This document shows, piece by piece, positions 33,801 to 44,600 of a stretch of DNA of 59,935 nucleotides. Origin of the DNA: an uncultured Halomicronema sp. Its GTDB lineage: Bacteria > Cyanobacteriota > Cyanobacteriia > Phormidesmidales > Phormidesmidaceae. The stretch spans positions 1 through 59,935 of the forward strand of contig CALCCA010000052.1 of the NCBI GenBank assembly GCA_937899725.1, read 5' to 3'. Under the pieces are notes generated by a model that was not told the DNA's origin, ran no database searches, and saw nothing but the letters and a program-made list of their open reading frames with translations. Every line of letters starts with the position of its first letter. The stretch's first letter is position 1. The position numbers and the translations under genes are program-made.

Positions 33801-36800
33801 ATCCCGCTGGGCCACGATCACCGTCTGGGGCAGGTCGAGGTGCGGGGGCACGGGATCCAATTGATCTGCCTCTGCCGCTGATTGCAGGATGGCTGGGGTA
33901 AATCCACTTTCCGCTAGCAAGGTTTGCCACTGGGCCGCCGATAATAAGGGATGGTCGGGACGTAAATCGCGATCGGTGAACTTCCACCAGCCTTCGGTCA
34001 AGCCAAAAATCATATCCAGCCAGAGCAGAGGCTGAGTACTTTCCAACAGCATCAGCTCGCCACCGGGAGCCAGCAGCTCATGCACGTGCGTTAACGTTTG
34101 TCGCAGATCTGCCGTGGCGTGGAGCACATTCGCCGCAATTACCAGGTCAAAGGGCTGTTGGAAGCCTTGGGCAGCCGGCGATCGCTCGATATCCAATAAC
34201 TCATAACGCACCCCGTCATAGTCCTGGAACCGCTCCCGAGCTTTGGCTAGAAACAGCGGTGACACATCGGTGAAAACATATTCGCTATCCGGCAGCTGCG
34301 GCAGTAGATGAGTCGTGGTGCCGCCCGTACCTGCGCCAATTTCCAAAATGCGCAGGGGTCGGGGCGATCGTGCCGTCGCCGCCGTCACCACCCGCTGCAC
34401 CAGTGAATTCATCACCTGCGCCCCGATAGAGGATTCATAGAGGCGGGTTAGGTCACTCAAATCGCCATCGGGAAAGAGCAGCGTCAGGGGATCAATTTCA
34501 CCTCGCAGCACCGCCACCAGATTTTCGCCACAGCGGGTGAGGAGGGTGAGTTCGGGTTGGAGGATGGGGAGATGCGGGGATGAGGGATTGCCTTGCTTCT
34601 CCTCTGCTTCCTGGCTCCCCCGTTTTTCTGTCAACCGTCCTAATAAATGTTGGAATAATGCTTCATGCTGAGCCTTAATCCCCCAGATTTGGGCTAGTTC
34701 AATGGGTTCATTGCTAGGGGGAAGTTCTCCGAAGGTTGAAATGGCGCGCTCCACATACTCCAGGCTCAGGGCGTCAAGCTCTAGCAAACGCTGCTGGTAG
34801 TCCAGAATCCCTGACTGACTGACCAAGTCCTCGAAGCTGGGAGCAACCTGATGGCAGATGGCTGCTGGGGACAGGAGAAACTCTGCAGTGGCCGCAGCCT
34901 GCGGGAGCGATTGGGCCTGCCAATCAATTTGGTAGAGCCAGTTCTGGAACTGAGGTGTGCCGAGTACTCGCTCCGAGGCGGCGGGACGCAGTTTCAGACC
35001 GATCAAGGTACCGACAAGCCGACCATCGTTGAGGAAAAGCTGCAGGTTGGCCGTGATGTCGCGATCGCCAGGCTGCACCTGAGCATAGCACCAGAGCTGA
35101 TAATCGGCCTGCGCCCAATCAATTCCGGGCCGGATGTGGACTTCAGCCACTCCCGCCGGAAGATAGGTGTCGGAGCCGGACTGATTGAGAAAGACCGCCG
35201 CCAGACTTTGCAAACAGGCATCCAGCAGCACGGGATGGAGCTGATACACTGCTGCCGTTGAGTGCAGTGCTTCTGGTAGTCGCAGCTGACTCAATACCTC
35301 AGAATTCCCTTGCCAAAGCTTTTTGATCGCGCGGAAACGAGCACCATAGGTGACGCCCTGAGCAGCCAATCGTTGATAGCAGGCATCGACCGCCACAGAG
35401 TCACCACAGCGAGACTGTAGCTGAGCCAAATCAGCTGGGTTTTCCAGCGCTTCTTCCATCACCTGACCACTGGCATGGAGCACCCACTCGGTGTCGGTCA
35501 AGCTGAGAATTTCAAATTGATATAGCTGATCTTCCTTTGGTAGCAGCAACACCTGAACTGTTTGGGGTTGGTTGAGCACCAGCGCCTGATGAATGGTGAC
35601 GGCTTTTAGCGCTAGGGATTGATGAGGTTGGATCGATCTCAAGGCGGCGATCGCCATTTCGATAAACCCAGCCGCTGGCAACACCACGGCCCCAAAAACC
35701 TGGTGGTCGGCCAGGTAGGCAGGCATGTTGGCGCTAATGTGGCTTTCGAAGTGGCGGGTGTTGGTGCGGGGAAGGTTGAGTAGAGTTCCCAAGAGTGGGT
35801 GGGGCGTGGGGGCGTGGGAGAGTGGGGTAGGAGGAGAGGCGGGAGGCAGGATATTGGATTGAGAACGGTCGATGTCTACCCAGTAGCGTTGCCGTTGGAA
35901 GGGATAGGTGGGGAGAGACACCCGCTGGTCGGGCTCCACCTGGTCTAGGGCCGTCCAATTGATGGATGCCCCTGCGACGTACAGTTTTCCTAGGCTGATG
36001 AGCAAGGTTTGCCAGTCAGCAGCGGGGCGCAGGCTAGGCAGCCACAGGGCTTCGAAGTCTGGCAAACAGGTCCGCCCCATGGCCAATAAAACGGGTTTGG
36101 CTCCAATTTCGACAAAGGTGTTGTAACCCTGAGCCGCTAACGTTTGCATCCCAGCGGCAAATTGCACCGGCTGCCGAACATGGCGCACCCAATAGTCGGC
36201 AGTGGCCACCTCGGCAGTAGCAATTTGCCCAGTGACGTTAGATACTAACTCCGTCTGAGGTAGGGCATAGTTCACCTGATTCGCTGCGGCTCGGAATTCT
36301 GTCAGCATGGGCTCCATCAGAGCGGAGTGAAAGGCATGGGATACCGTCAGGGACTTGGTCTTAATGCCTTGCTCCGTCAGCCGGGCCACGACGGATTCTA
36401 ATGCGGTCAGCTCACCAGAAATCACCGTTGCTGCCGGGCCATTGATGGCAGCGATCGCGACACCTTCCGACAACATCCCCGATAGGTGATCAGCAGCGGC
36501 CATCACTGCAACCATGCCGCCCCCAGCTGGTAAGGCCTGCATCAAGCGACCACGGGCCGTGACCAGTTGCAGTCCGTCTTCCAGAGAAAAGACGCCAGCG
36601 ACGCACGCTGCCACATACTCGCCAATGCTGTGCCCCATGACGCCAGCGGGTTCAATGCCCCAGGAAAGCCAGAGTTGCGCGAGGGCGTATTCTAAAGCGA
36701 AGAGGGCAGGTTGAGTGTAGGCGGTGGAATGGATGGGGAGATGGAGAGATGGGGAGATGGGGGGAGCTTTGGGTTCTTGGTTATCGGTTATTGGTGCTTC

Positions 36801-38678
36801 GTTTTGAGTGATCGGCTGTGCGTTCTCGCCGTAAAGTACCTCCAGTAGATCGATTCCTGCCGTGGTCAAAATCTCGGCGCACTGGTCGATCGCCTGCCGA
36901 AATACGAATTCAGTGCTGTACAGTTCGCGGCCCATGTGGGAGTATTGCGAGCCTTGCCCGGTGAACAGGAAGGCGATTTTGCGAGGTGTGTGGGCAAAGG
37001 AGGGAGTAGGTTGGTCGGCGATCGCCGCCAGTTGGCTTTGGGCGTCTTGCCGAGAACTAACTGCGATCGCAAGGCGATGGGAGAAGTGCGATCGCAACTG
37101 ATGTCCACTCCAACAAATGTCTACTAACGAAGCGGTAGTGTTCGGGAGCCACTCGGCGTATCGCTGCGCTAACTCTTGCAAAGCCCCTGAGTCTTTTGCC
37201 GCCAGGGTGAGCAAATGCCAGGTACGATTTTCGTTCTTCGTTCTGCTTCGCGCGGGCCAAGCCCTACGTTCTTCGTTCTTGGCTTTTTGGTCTACTGCCG
37301 CCGCCAAAATCACATGGGCATTCGTGCCGCTAAAGCCAAAGGAACTGATCCCAGCGAACCGAGGCTGATCAGCGTTCCAGGACTGAGCCTGTGCGGTGAC
37401 AGCAATAGGCAGGTCGGCCCAGGAAATATGAGGGCTAGGCTGATGAAAATGGAGGTGTGGCGGCAGGGTCTCGTGCTGCATAGCCAGGACGACTTTGATC
37501 AGTCCGGCGATGCCAGCGGCGGCTTCGAGGTGGCCAATATTCGTCTTGACAGAACCGATGTACAGCGGTTGCTCAGAGGTGTGGCTGCTGCCAAAAACAG
37601 CTCCCAGCGCTCCCACTTCGATCGGATCACCCAGGGAGGTGCCGGTGCCGTGGGCTTCGATGTAGCCAATCTGTTTGGGTTGGAGATCGGCTTGCGCCAG
37701 GGCTTGCCGAATCACCGCTTGTTGAGCGGGGCCATTGGGCACGGTCAGTCCACCGCTGCGACCGTCTTGGTTGACGGCAGAGCCGCGAATTAGCGCCAAG
37801 ACAGTATCGCCATCAGCCACTGCATCGGTCAATCGCTTGAGTACCACCACGCCACCGCCTTCGCCACGAGCAAAGCCGTCGGCAGCGGCATCAAAGGTTT
37901 TGCAGCGACCATCAGGAGCTAGCATGCGCGCTTGGGAAAAATTGATGCTGAATTCGGGAGCCAGCAGCCGGTTGACACCCCCAGCAAGGGCCGCATCACA
38001 CTCTCGGTTCCGTAAGCTCTGGCAGGCCAGATGCACCGCAACTAAAGAAGAAGAGCAGGCGGTATCGACCGCTAAGCTCGGACCAGTCAATCCGAGGCTG
38101 TAGGACAATCGCCCCGCTGCCGCACTGTGGGAGTTTCCCGTTGCTAGGTAGGCGTCAATGTCCGTTTCGGGTCGCTGAAGCAGGTGCCGCGAATAATCAT
38201 TGCTGCTGATCCCCACGAACACGCCCACGGGCTGGCCCGCCCATCGCTCCGGCACCGCACCCGCATGTTCCATGGCTTCCCAAGCCACTTCTAGCAGCAG
38301 CCGCTGTTGGGGATCGAGGCTGACTGCCTCCTTCGGGGCAATGCCGAAAAAGTTCGCATCAAATGCTTGGAGATGATCGACAAAGCCGCCATAGCGGGTA
38401 ACAATTTTGCCGGTCGTGGCGGGCTCAGGATGGTGATAGGCGTCAGCGTTCCAGCGATCGCTAGGCACTTCGGAAATGGCATCTCGTCCCTCGTGTAAAA
38501 GCTGCCAAAAGGCCGCTGGACTATCGCCCCCACCGGGAAAGCGACAGCCTAAACCGATAATAGCGATCGGCTCGGTGCTCGCCTGCTGCAGTTCCGAGAC
38601 CCTGGCCTGCAACTTTTCGATGGCCTGAAGTGCGCGGGCCATCCGTTGGTTATTCGAGGTGGAGTTGTTGTTAACCAC
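30819..38678 (-). CDS. Type I PKS module KS-AT-DH-cMT-ER-KR-ACP (second C-methylating reducing module)
   Basis: A fully reducing PKS module of 2619 residues. The reading frame opens with GTG at 38678, 8 bp after the upstream TAG; an in-frame ATG at 38642 ([11 protein letters not shown]) is an alternative. Residues 10-35 form a coiled-coil docking helix. Domains: KS (TACSSS near 204, EAHGTGT, KTNIGH), AT (GHSIGEY near 682; HAFH, malonyl type), DH ([10 protein letters not shown] near 991, matching HxxxGxxxxP), C-methyltransferase ([11 protein letters not shown] near 1443), ER (HAAAGGTG near 1983), KR ([10 protein letters not shown] near 2206; HAAGVLDD, B-type LDD motif) and ACP (LGLDSL near 2502). 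The tail after the ACP is proline/serine-rich and ends in a short helix (ALERLLNQY), a docking element. It should add two carbons, an alpha-methyl from SAM, and full reduction. A heptamer repeat sits in the ER-KR linker (32158-32199). Confidence 0.96.
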   Translation of the reverse strand: MVNNNSTSNNQRMARALQAIEKLQARVSELQQASTEPIAIIGLGCRFPGGGDSPAAFWQLLHEGRDAISEVPSDRWNADAYHHPEPATTGKIVTRYGGFVDHLQAFDANFFGIAPKEAVSLDPQQRLLLEVAWEAMEHAGAVPERWAGQPVGVFVGISSNDYSRHLLQRPETDIDAYLATGNSHSAAAGRLSYSLGLTGPSLAVDTACSSSLVAVHLACQSLRNRECDAALAGGVNRLLAPEFSINFSQARMLAPDGRCKTFDAAADGFARGEGGGVVVLKRLTDAVADGDTVLALIRGSAVNQDGRSGGLTVPNGPAQQAVIRQALAQADLQPKQIGYIEAHGTGTSLGDPIEVGALGAVFGSSHTSEQPLYIGSVKTNIGHLEAAAGIAGLIKVVLAMQHETLPPHLHFHQPSPHISWADLPIAVTAQAQSWNADQPRFAGISSFGFSGTNAHVILAAAVDQKAKNEERRAWPARSRTKNENRTWHLLTLAAKDSGALQELAQRYAEWLPNTTASLVDICWSGHQLRSHFSHRLAIAVSSRQDAQSQLAAIADQPTPSFAHTPRKIAFLFTGQGSQYSHMGRELYSTEFVFRQAIDQCAEILTTAGIDLLEVLYGENAQPITQNEAPITDNQEPKAPPISPSLHLPIHSTAYTQPALFALEYALAQLWLSWGIEPAGVMGHSIGEYVAACVAGVFSLEDGLQLVTARGRLMQALPAGGGMVAVMAAADHLSGMLSEGVAIAAINGPAATVISGELTALESVVARLTEQGIKTKSLTVSHAFHSALMEPMLTEFRAAANQVNYALPQTELVSNVTGQIATAEVATADYWVRHVRQPVQFAAGMQTLAAQGYNTFVEIGAKPVLLAMGRTCLPDFEALWLPSLRPAADWQTLLISLGKLYVAGASINWTALDQVEPDQRVSLPTYPFQRQRYWVDIDRSQSNILPPASPPTPLSHAPTPHPLLGTLLNLPRTNTRHFESHISANMPAYLADHQVFGAVVLPAAGFIEMAIAALRSIQPHQSLALKAVTIHQALVLNQPQTVQVLLLPKEDQLYQFEILSLTDTEWVLHASGQVMEEALENPADLAQLQSRCGDSVAVDACYQRLAAQGVTYGARFRAIKKLWQGNSEVLSQLRLPEALHSTAAVYQLHPVLLDACLQSLAAVFLNQSGSDTYLPAGVAEVHIRPGIDWAQADYQLWCYAQVQPGDRDITANLQLFLNDGRLVGTLIGLKLRPAASERVLGTPQFQNWLYQIDWQAQSLPQAAATAEFLLSPAAICHQVAPSFEDLVSQSGILDYQQRLLELDALSLEYVERAISTFGELPPSNEPIELAQIWGIKAQHEALFQHLLGRLTEKRGSQEAEEKQGNPSSPHLPILQPELTLLTRCGENLVAVLRGEIDPLTLLFPDGDLSDLTRLYESSIGAQVMNSLVQRVVTAATARSPRPLRILEIGAGTGGTTTHLLPQLPDSEYVFTDVSPLFLAKARERFQDYDGVRYELLDIERSPAAQGFQQPFDLVIAANVLHATADLRQTLTHVHELLAPGGELMLLESTQPLLWLDMIFGLTEGWWKFTDRDLRPDHPLLSAAQWQTLLAESGFTPAILQSAAEADQLDPVPPHLDLPQTVIVAQRDQLSTQPGQTATCLVLAASQDEAEAVIATLEKPGRRGIGVAWGDRYSQLASDRFILNPLQTENFQQLWQALTTTHALPTQVIYLASSGEKLNPPALERSCSGLLHLVQTLAEVSQPPALCLVTQGVARPPVVNPAQAPLWGLGRVIALEHPALRCCRLDLDPQSSPQQQRLDLSRELDNEPTAATVAYRQAQRSVARLEPVSLSPSLALPDQRGQEMAFRLAIAAKGTPDALQIQPCHRRFPGPEEVEIRVDAAGLNFIDVLDTLGLLPFERDWLGVECAGTVVTVGDRVTHLQVGDRVMALAAGSFAQYVTVPAILAAPPPLGLSAVAAATIPANFLTAYYALVEVAQVQPGERVLIHAAAGGTGMAAVQIALSRGAEVFATASPAKWEILKRMGVRQVMNSRTLDFAEETLAATDGAGVDIIFNSLSSEFIPQSLAVLKSQGRFIEIGKRDVWSAEQVVAVQPQVTYHLVDLLSLTQQVPQQIQAMLQALVPLFATEQLQPLPHRVFPLSSAISAFRTMQQAKHVGKIVLQVSGNREQGIGNREQEEPRTQNLGLRPESFLPLPHSSTPPLPTYLLTGGLGGLGLLTADWLAAQGACHLVLISRRSLADHPPETHTQIQALEAKGAKVTVIQTDVAQRDQLAATIAAIDSPIHGVIHAAGVLDDGVLQQLTWERLESVLAPKAYGAWHLHELTQEQPLAFFVLFSSAASLLGSPGQGSHVAANAFLDALAHHRQTLGLPSLSINWGAWSGVGAAAQRQVDQQMQARGVEAITPDQGIQIFSQLLAQPSEAQVGVVPIRWAQLLSQGWSDAFFERFQPSTPVVQPTADWRNRLENLPPQQRLSFLTTALQQEVAQVLGRAASQLPDPQLGFFDLGLDSLMAVELKNRLEGQLGTTVSSTAIFEHPTIAALAQHLAAVVLPEPLLPPSRGEPELPRRSELASGKTRRPVSASDSSPPPATSVKPEPSGATAAPPDLVAEELTALERLLNQYQSS
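32158..32199. repeat. Heptamer array in the ER-KR linker (second reducing PKS)
   Basis: The coding strand has five units in the order GGGAATA, GGGAACA, GGGAATA, GGGAATA, GGGAACA, encoding [13 protein letters not shown] after KIVLQV. Units 2 and 5, where T would make TAG, carry C. Confidence 0.9.
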
Positions 38679-38686
38679 AGAATTGC

Positions 38687-41600
38687 CTAGTTTATTAAGT
38701 CTTCGAGATCAGCCAGTTTTCGATCGAGTTGAGCCGCGAGATCCGCTTCCGGCAAGGAGGGCTCAGCGTTGGTAGCGGCATCGGTTGCCGCCCGTTGAGA
38801 CTCCGGTGCAAAAGTCGGGGCCGCAACCGTCAGCGGCTCCGTTAGCAACTGCTCAGCCAAATAATCCAGCAGCCGTTCCACCGTGGGGTAGTCGAAGGCC
38901 ACCGTAGCGGGTAACGAACAGCCCAAACTCCCTTGCAGACTATTCTTCAACTCCATTGCAGTGAGGGAATCTAGCCCGAGGTCAAAAAAGCCTGCTTGCC
39001 GATCCAACGCCTCTGGAGCAAACCCGAGAATCTGGCTGATCTGGTTGCAGACATGGTCATCTAGCAAGGCCCGCTGCAGTTCTCGGGGCGTCTCTGCTAG
39101 CTGCTGACGGAAAGCGGCCTGTTCAACCCTGTGTGACCGCTTGGAGTCCGTTGATCCCATATCTGAATGGCTATTCTCCCGGTGAAAGGGCTCCAAAAAG
39201 GGCGACTGGTCGAGATTTCCCTGGCGCAGCAAGGTTGACCACTCAATGGGCACAATGCCGATTTGCGGGAGGGGTTGAGTCCAGACCTGGGACAGTTTTT
39301 CCAGCCCCTGTTCCGGTGCTATCAGGTTCACGCCCGGCAGCCCGGTCAGCGCCTTGCCCTGCTGATACTTTAAGGCTGAGCCGATGTCTGACCAGGCTCC
39401 CCAGTTGAGACTGAGCGCCGGTAGCCCCTGCGATCGCCGATAGTGGGCCAGCCCGTCGAGAAAGGCATTCGCCGCCGCATGATTAGCCTGCCCTGGCGTG
39501 CCGATGAGCGCCGCCGCTGAGGAAAACAGCACAAAAAAGTCTAGCGGCAATCCTTGAGTCAGCTGATGTAAATGCCAGGCACCCTCGACCTTGGGGGCCA
39601 AGACTCGCTCAAACTGCTCCCAGATCAACTGTTCGAGCCGACCATCACTCAATACGCCAGCAGCATGAATCACACCCCGGAGTGGATAGGGCGACGCGGC
39701 AATTTGATGCAGTACCGCTGTCAGCGCTTCAGCCTCACAAACGTCGGCCTGCACGGTTTCGACCGTGACTCCCTGAGCTTGCCAAACTTGAATTTGTTCA
39801 CGTACTTCAGTTGTGGGTTCGCGCCGACCCATCAATAGGAGATGACGTGCCCCTTGAGCGATCATCCACCCAGCGACCTGTTGGCCCAGCCCACCCATGC
39901 CACCGGTGATGAGGTAGGTGACAGAGGAGTGGATGGGGAGTGAGGGAGTGGGCTTCGACGTGAGCTCAGCCGAACGGGAGTGGGGGAGTGGGGGAGTGAG
40001 GTTTTGACTGGGTTCTAGGTTGTTAGTTATTGGTTGTTGGTTGTTGGTTACTGGTTCTGGGTATGGGGTTCGGAGTTCTAAGCTCTTCCTATTCCTTTCT
40101 GCCTTCTGCCTTCTGCCTTCTGCCTTGCCTCTATACTCTGTTCCCTGTTCCCTCTCCCCTACTCCCTGTTCCCTAGTCCCTTCTACATTGAGCACAACCT
40201 TGCCGATATGCTTGCCTTGCTGCATGGTGCGAAAGGCTTGAGTGGCTTCGCTAAGAGGAAAAGCGGTGTGAGGGATCGGGCGGAGGACACCGGACTCAAA
40301 CTGCTGATGCAGGATTTGCAGCATGGACTGAATCAGGTCGGGCTGTTCTTGACAAAGGGCCACTAGGTTGACTGGAAAGTAGGCTTTGTTGTTGGGAATG
40401 GACAGGTCCCCTAACCCCAGTTCGATAAAACGCCCATCGGGACGCAACACCTGGAGGCTACGATCGCGAAACTCACCGGCGAGGGAATTGAGCACGATAT
40501 TGACGCCGCTTCCCTGAGTTAGAGCCGTAATTTCGTCCGCAAAGTCAAGACTGCGGGAATTAAAGATATGGGTGATGCCAAGTGATCGCAGCGCTGCCCA
40601 CTTGCTAGGACTGGCCGTCGCGATGATTTCCGCCCCGATCACTTGGGCAATTTGAATCGCGGCTTGTCCGACTCCACCAGCGGCGGCATGAATAAGGACA
40701 CAATCGCCCGCTTTAAGCTGAGCGCACTCTACTAGGCTGTAGTGTGCAGTCAGAAAAGCGACCGGAATCGTCGCAGCGGCTTCCAGAGATATTCCTGCTG
40801 GTACCGGAATCACCATCGCGCGATTGACGGTGACAAACTGGCTAAAGCTACCGGCCGCAATGCCCATGACCCGCTGCCCCAGGGCAAGATCCGTCACTGC
40901 GTCTCCTACCGCTACTACCTCTCCGGCGCATTCGCAGCCCAGCACTGGTTCACCCGGATACTGACCCAGCGCCGTCAGCACATCCCGAAAGTTCAGCCCC
41001 GTGGCTGCCACTTGAATTTCGACTTCGTTGGCTGCCGGAGAACGACGATTGCTTGGCTCAAAGGTAAGATTTGTCAGCACACCGGGCTCAGAAATCGCTA
41101 AGCGAGCAGGTGAATCGGTGATTGCCTCCGTCGGGTTGTAGGGCTGTAAGCGAGCGACTCGTCGCTGCTGGGATTGCAGGCAAACCTGCTGCTCAGGGGA
41201 GTCGGCTAACAGCTCTGTGACTAGCAGCTCGATCGCTGCACCTGCCAGGTCTACGCAGGTGCAGCGGAGTTCAGGATGTTCGAGGTTAACCGTTTTCGCA
41301 AATCCCCAGAGGGGCGATCGCGCTAACCCAGTTGCGGTCAGGTTCAGCGGCGTTGCCCCTGGTGTTACCAGATAAAGGCGAGGAGCCGAAGATGGCTGGG
41401 CTTTCAGCAACGCTTGCACAAGATGCAATGCTTTACGGCAGGTGGCCTGAGCGATCACGGGAATGGCCTCGTCATTCTCAGACGATGCGGTCAAATAGAC
41501 GACTCCCTGCCAGGATGATGCCATTTGCAAAATTTGCAAGAGTTGAGGTACCCAGTCAGAAGCCGGCCAGTCAAAAGAGAGCTCATTTTGTCGGTTACGG

Positions 41601-44600
41601 GAGAGGTTGGGTGAAACCAACTTAGGAGATTGCCCTTGCTGTTGCAGGCTGTCCGCTAGTAACTCCCCCATTTCCATCGATTCGGACAGGATCAGCCAGT
41701 TGGCGTGGGTCACGGCAGGCGCTGCTGGGCGGTCATCGCGCTGAGCCACTAGCACTGCCTGCGGCAAATCGGTGCAGGATGCCGGAGGCTCAGGCTGCAA
41801 CATCGTCGCTGTAAAGCCGCTGGTCGCCAGCAGATTGCACCATTGGTTGGCTGCTAGCAATGGATGGTGGGGGCGCAAATCGCGATCGGTAAACTTCCAC
41901 CAGCCTGCGGTCAGGCCAAAAATTAGATCGAGCCAAACAACGGGCTGTGTCCCTTCCAGCAGAATCAGCTCGCCGCCCGGAGCCAGCAGCTCTCGGACAT
42001 GGGCCAGCGTTTGTCGCAGATCGGCAGTGGCATGCAAGACGTTGGCTGCAATCACCAGGTCGAAGGGCTGCTGGAAGCCTTGTTCAGCCGGTGATCGCTC
42101 AATGTCTAACAGCTCATAACGCACGCCGGGATAGGCCCCAAAGCGCTCCTGAGCCTGCTGGAGAAACAGCGGTGACACGTCCGTAAACACATATTCTGCA
42201 GTTTGAAGCTGGGGTAGCAAGTGAGCCGTGGTGCCCCCGGTGCCTGCACCAATTTCCAGAATACGGAGCGGCCGTTGGGCCTGAGCGATCGCGGTAGTCA
42301 CCGCCCGCTGCATCAACGTATTCATAACCTGGGCACCTGGTGATCGCTCATAGAGCTGCGTCAAGTCGCTGAGATCCCCGTGGGGGAACAACAGCGTCAG
42401 CGGATCGACTTCTCCTTGGAGCACGGCTGCCAGATTTTCGCCACAGCGATTCAGGAGGGCAAGTTCGGGAGAAGGAGGATAAGCGGATGGTTGTTCGTTC
42501 TGGGTGGTTGGTTGTTCGTTCTGGGTGACTCGTTCTGGGTGGTTGGGTTCTAGGTTCTGGAGTCTGGGTTCTCCCTGTTCCCTATTCCCTGTTCCCTGTT
42601 CCCTGTTCCCTTCTACCTTGCTCAGGAGATATTGAAATAACTGTTGTTGCTGGGGTGCGATGGTCAACTGCTCGGCAATACTTAGGGGCATCAGCGCTTC
42701 ACCTAATTTCGGTGACCAGCCCAGTTTTTCCAAGGCTTGGGTAATGTAGCTGAGGCTCAAGGCTTCGAGCTGGGGTTGCCGTGCTTGGTAGTCGATAAAC
42801 GCGGGTTGAGTCAGTAATTGGGTAAAGTCGGCGGCCAGGCGATCGCGAATAATCTCCGGCAACGGGAGAAAGTCTAGCGGCTGAGTTGGCAGGGGTTGAG
42901 GTGGCCAAGTGACTTGATACAGCCAGGTGGGTTCCGACTCAGTGGTGGGCTGTGAGTCGCCCCACAACAGTTCAGGCAATACCTTTTGCAGGCGCACCCC
43001 TTCGAGAATGGCGATCGCAGTGCCATCGGCTGCCAGCAGCGAGACATCGATCACTTGCTGAGACACTGCTATGTCCTGGATATGCCGCTGGGCATAGAGC
43101 CATTGCGGGGTATGAGCCGAATTTGGCTGCAGGCGCAGGCTCTGAATGGCGACGGGCAGATAGGTCGCTGAGTCAGTGTGCGGATCGAGGGTAACCCCCG
43201 CCAGCTGCAACCCGGCGTCTAACAGAATGGGGTGCAGGCGATAGAGCTGTGAGTCAGCGAGTAGTTCATCGGATACCTGAAGGTGCGCTAAGGCTGCGCC
43301 GGCTCCGAGCCAAATCTGGTTAAGGATGCGGAACTGGGGGCCGTAAGTGAGTCCCCGCTGCTGGTAAGTGTCGTAAACCTGATCGGCGGCGATCGACGTT
43401 ACGAGTTCCCGCTGTTTGTCAGCTAGTGAAAATGGCGTAGCTAGGGGCGTACCAGGTTCAATCCGACCTTTGACATGACGCTGCCAGGTGGCGGTTGCGG
43501 GCGCAGTGGCGCTAAAGATCTCAAACTCAGCCCCCGCTGCGGACAGTGGTGTAACGGCGGTTTGAACCACTACGGATGCTGATTCTGGCAGTCTTAGCGC
43601 CTTTAGCAAAAAGACGTCGCGCAGCACAGGCGCGGGGTATTGGCAAGCATGGGCCGCCGCGATCGCGCTTTCCAGATACCCGGCAGCAGGCATCACGACA
43701 GCTCCGAACACCTGATGATCTTTCAAATAGACGGGTGTATCGGGATGGAGTTGGGCTTGAAAGTATCGCACTGTGGTTCCGGCCAAATGTAGCGGCGTCC
43801 CCAGCAGGGGGTGAGGTGGGGGCACAGAGGGGCGCACCACCGTGGGCCCGTACGGTGTGGAGGTATCTGTATCGACCCAATAGCGCTGGTGCTGGAAGGG
43901 ATAGTTAGGCAGCTTGACCATTTGCCGGGGATGGGAGCGATCGCAGCCCGCCCAGTCAATTGTGGCCCCTGCCATGTAGAGTTTGCCGAGACTAGGAAGT
44001 AGGGTCTGCCAATCAGCATCGGGGCGGAGGCTAGGCAGCCATAGCGCCTTGCCTTCAGGCAAGCAGGCTTGACCCATTGCCGACATCACGGGTTTCGGGC
44101 CAATTTCAATGAATGTGTCATAGTGCTCTGCCGCTAACGTGGCCATACCGGCGGCAAACTGTACCGGCTGGCAAACGTGATTGACCCAATAGTCAGCCCT
44201 GGCAACTTCGGCGGTGACAGTGCGCCCCGTGACGTTAGACACCAGATCGATCTGAGGCAAAGCATAGTTTACCTGATTGGCTATGGCTCGGAACTCCGCC
44301 AGCATCGGCTCCATCAGAGCTGAGTGAAAAGCGTGGGAAACTTCCAGTGCCTTAGTTTTGATGCCTTGCTTCGTCAGCCGGGCCACGACGGATGCCAATG
44401 CGGTCAGCTCGCCAGAAATCACCGTTGCTTCCGGGCCATTGATGGCGGCGATCGCAACCCCTACTGGCAGCATTTCAGATACTTGCTCGGCAGTGGCCAT
44501 CACCGCGACCATGCCACCCCCCGCCGGTAAAGCCTGCATCAAGCGACCACGGGCCGTGACCAGCCGCAGTCCGTCTTCTAGGCTAAAGATGCCAGCCAGG

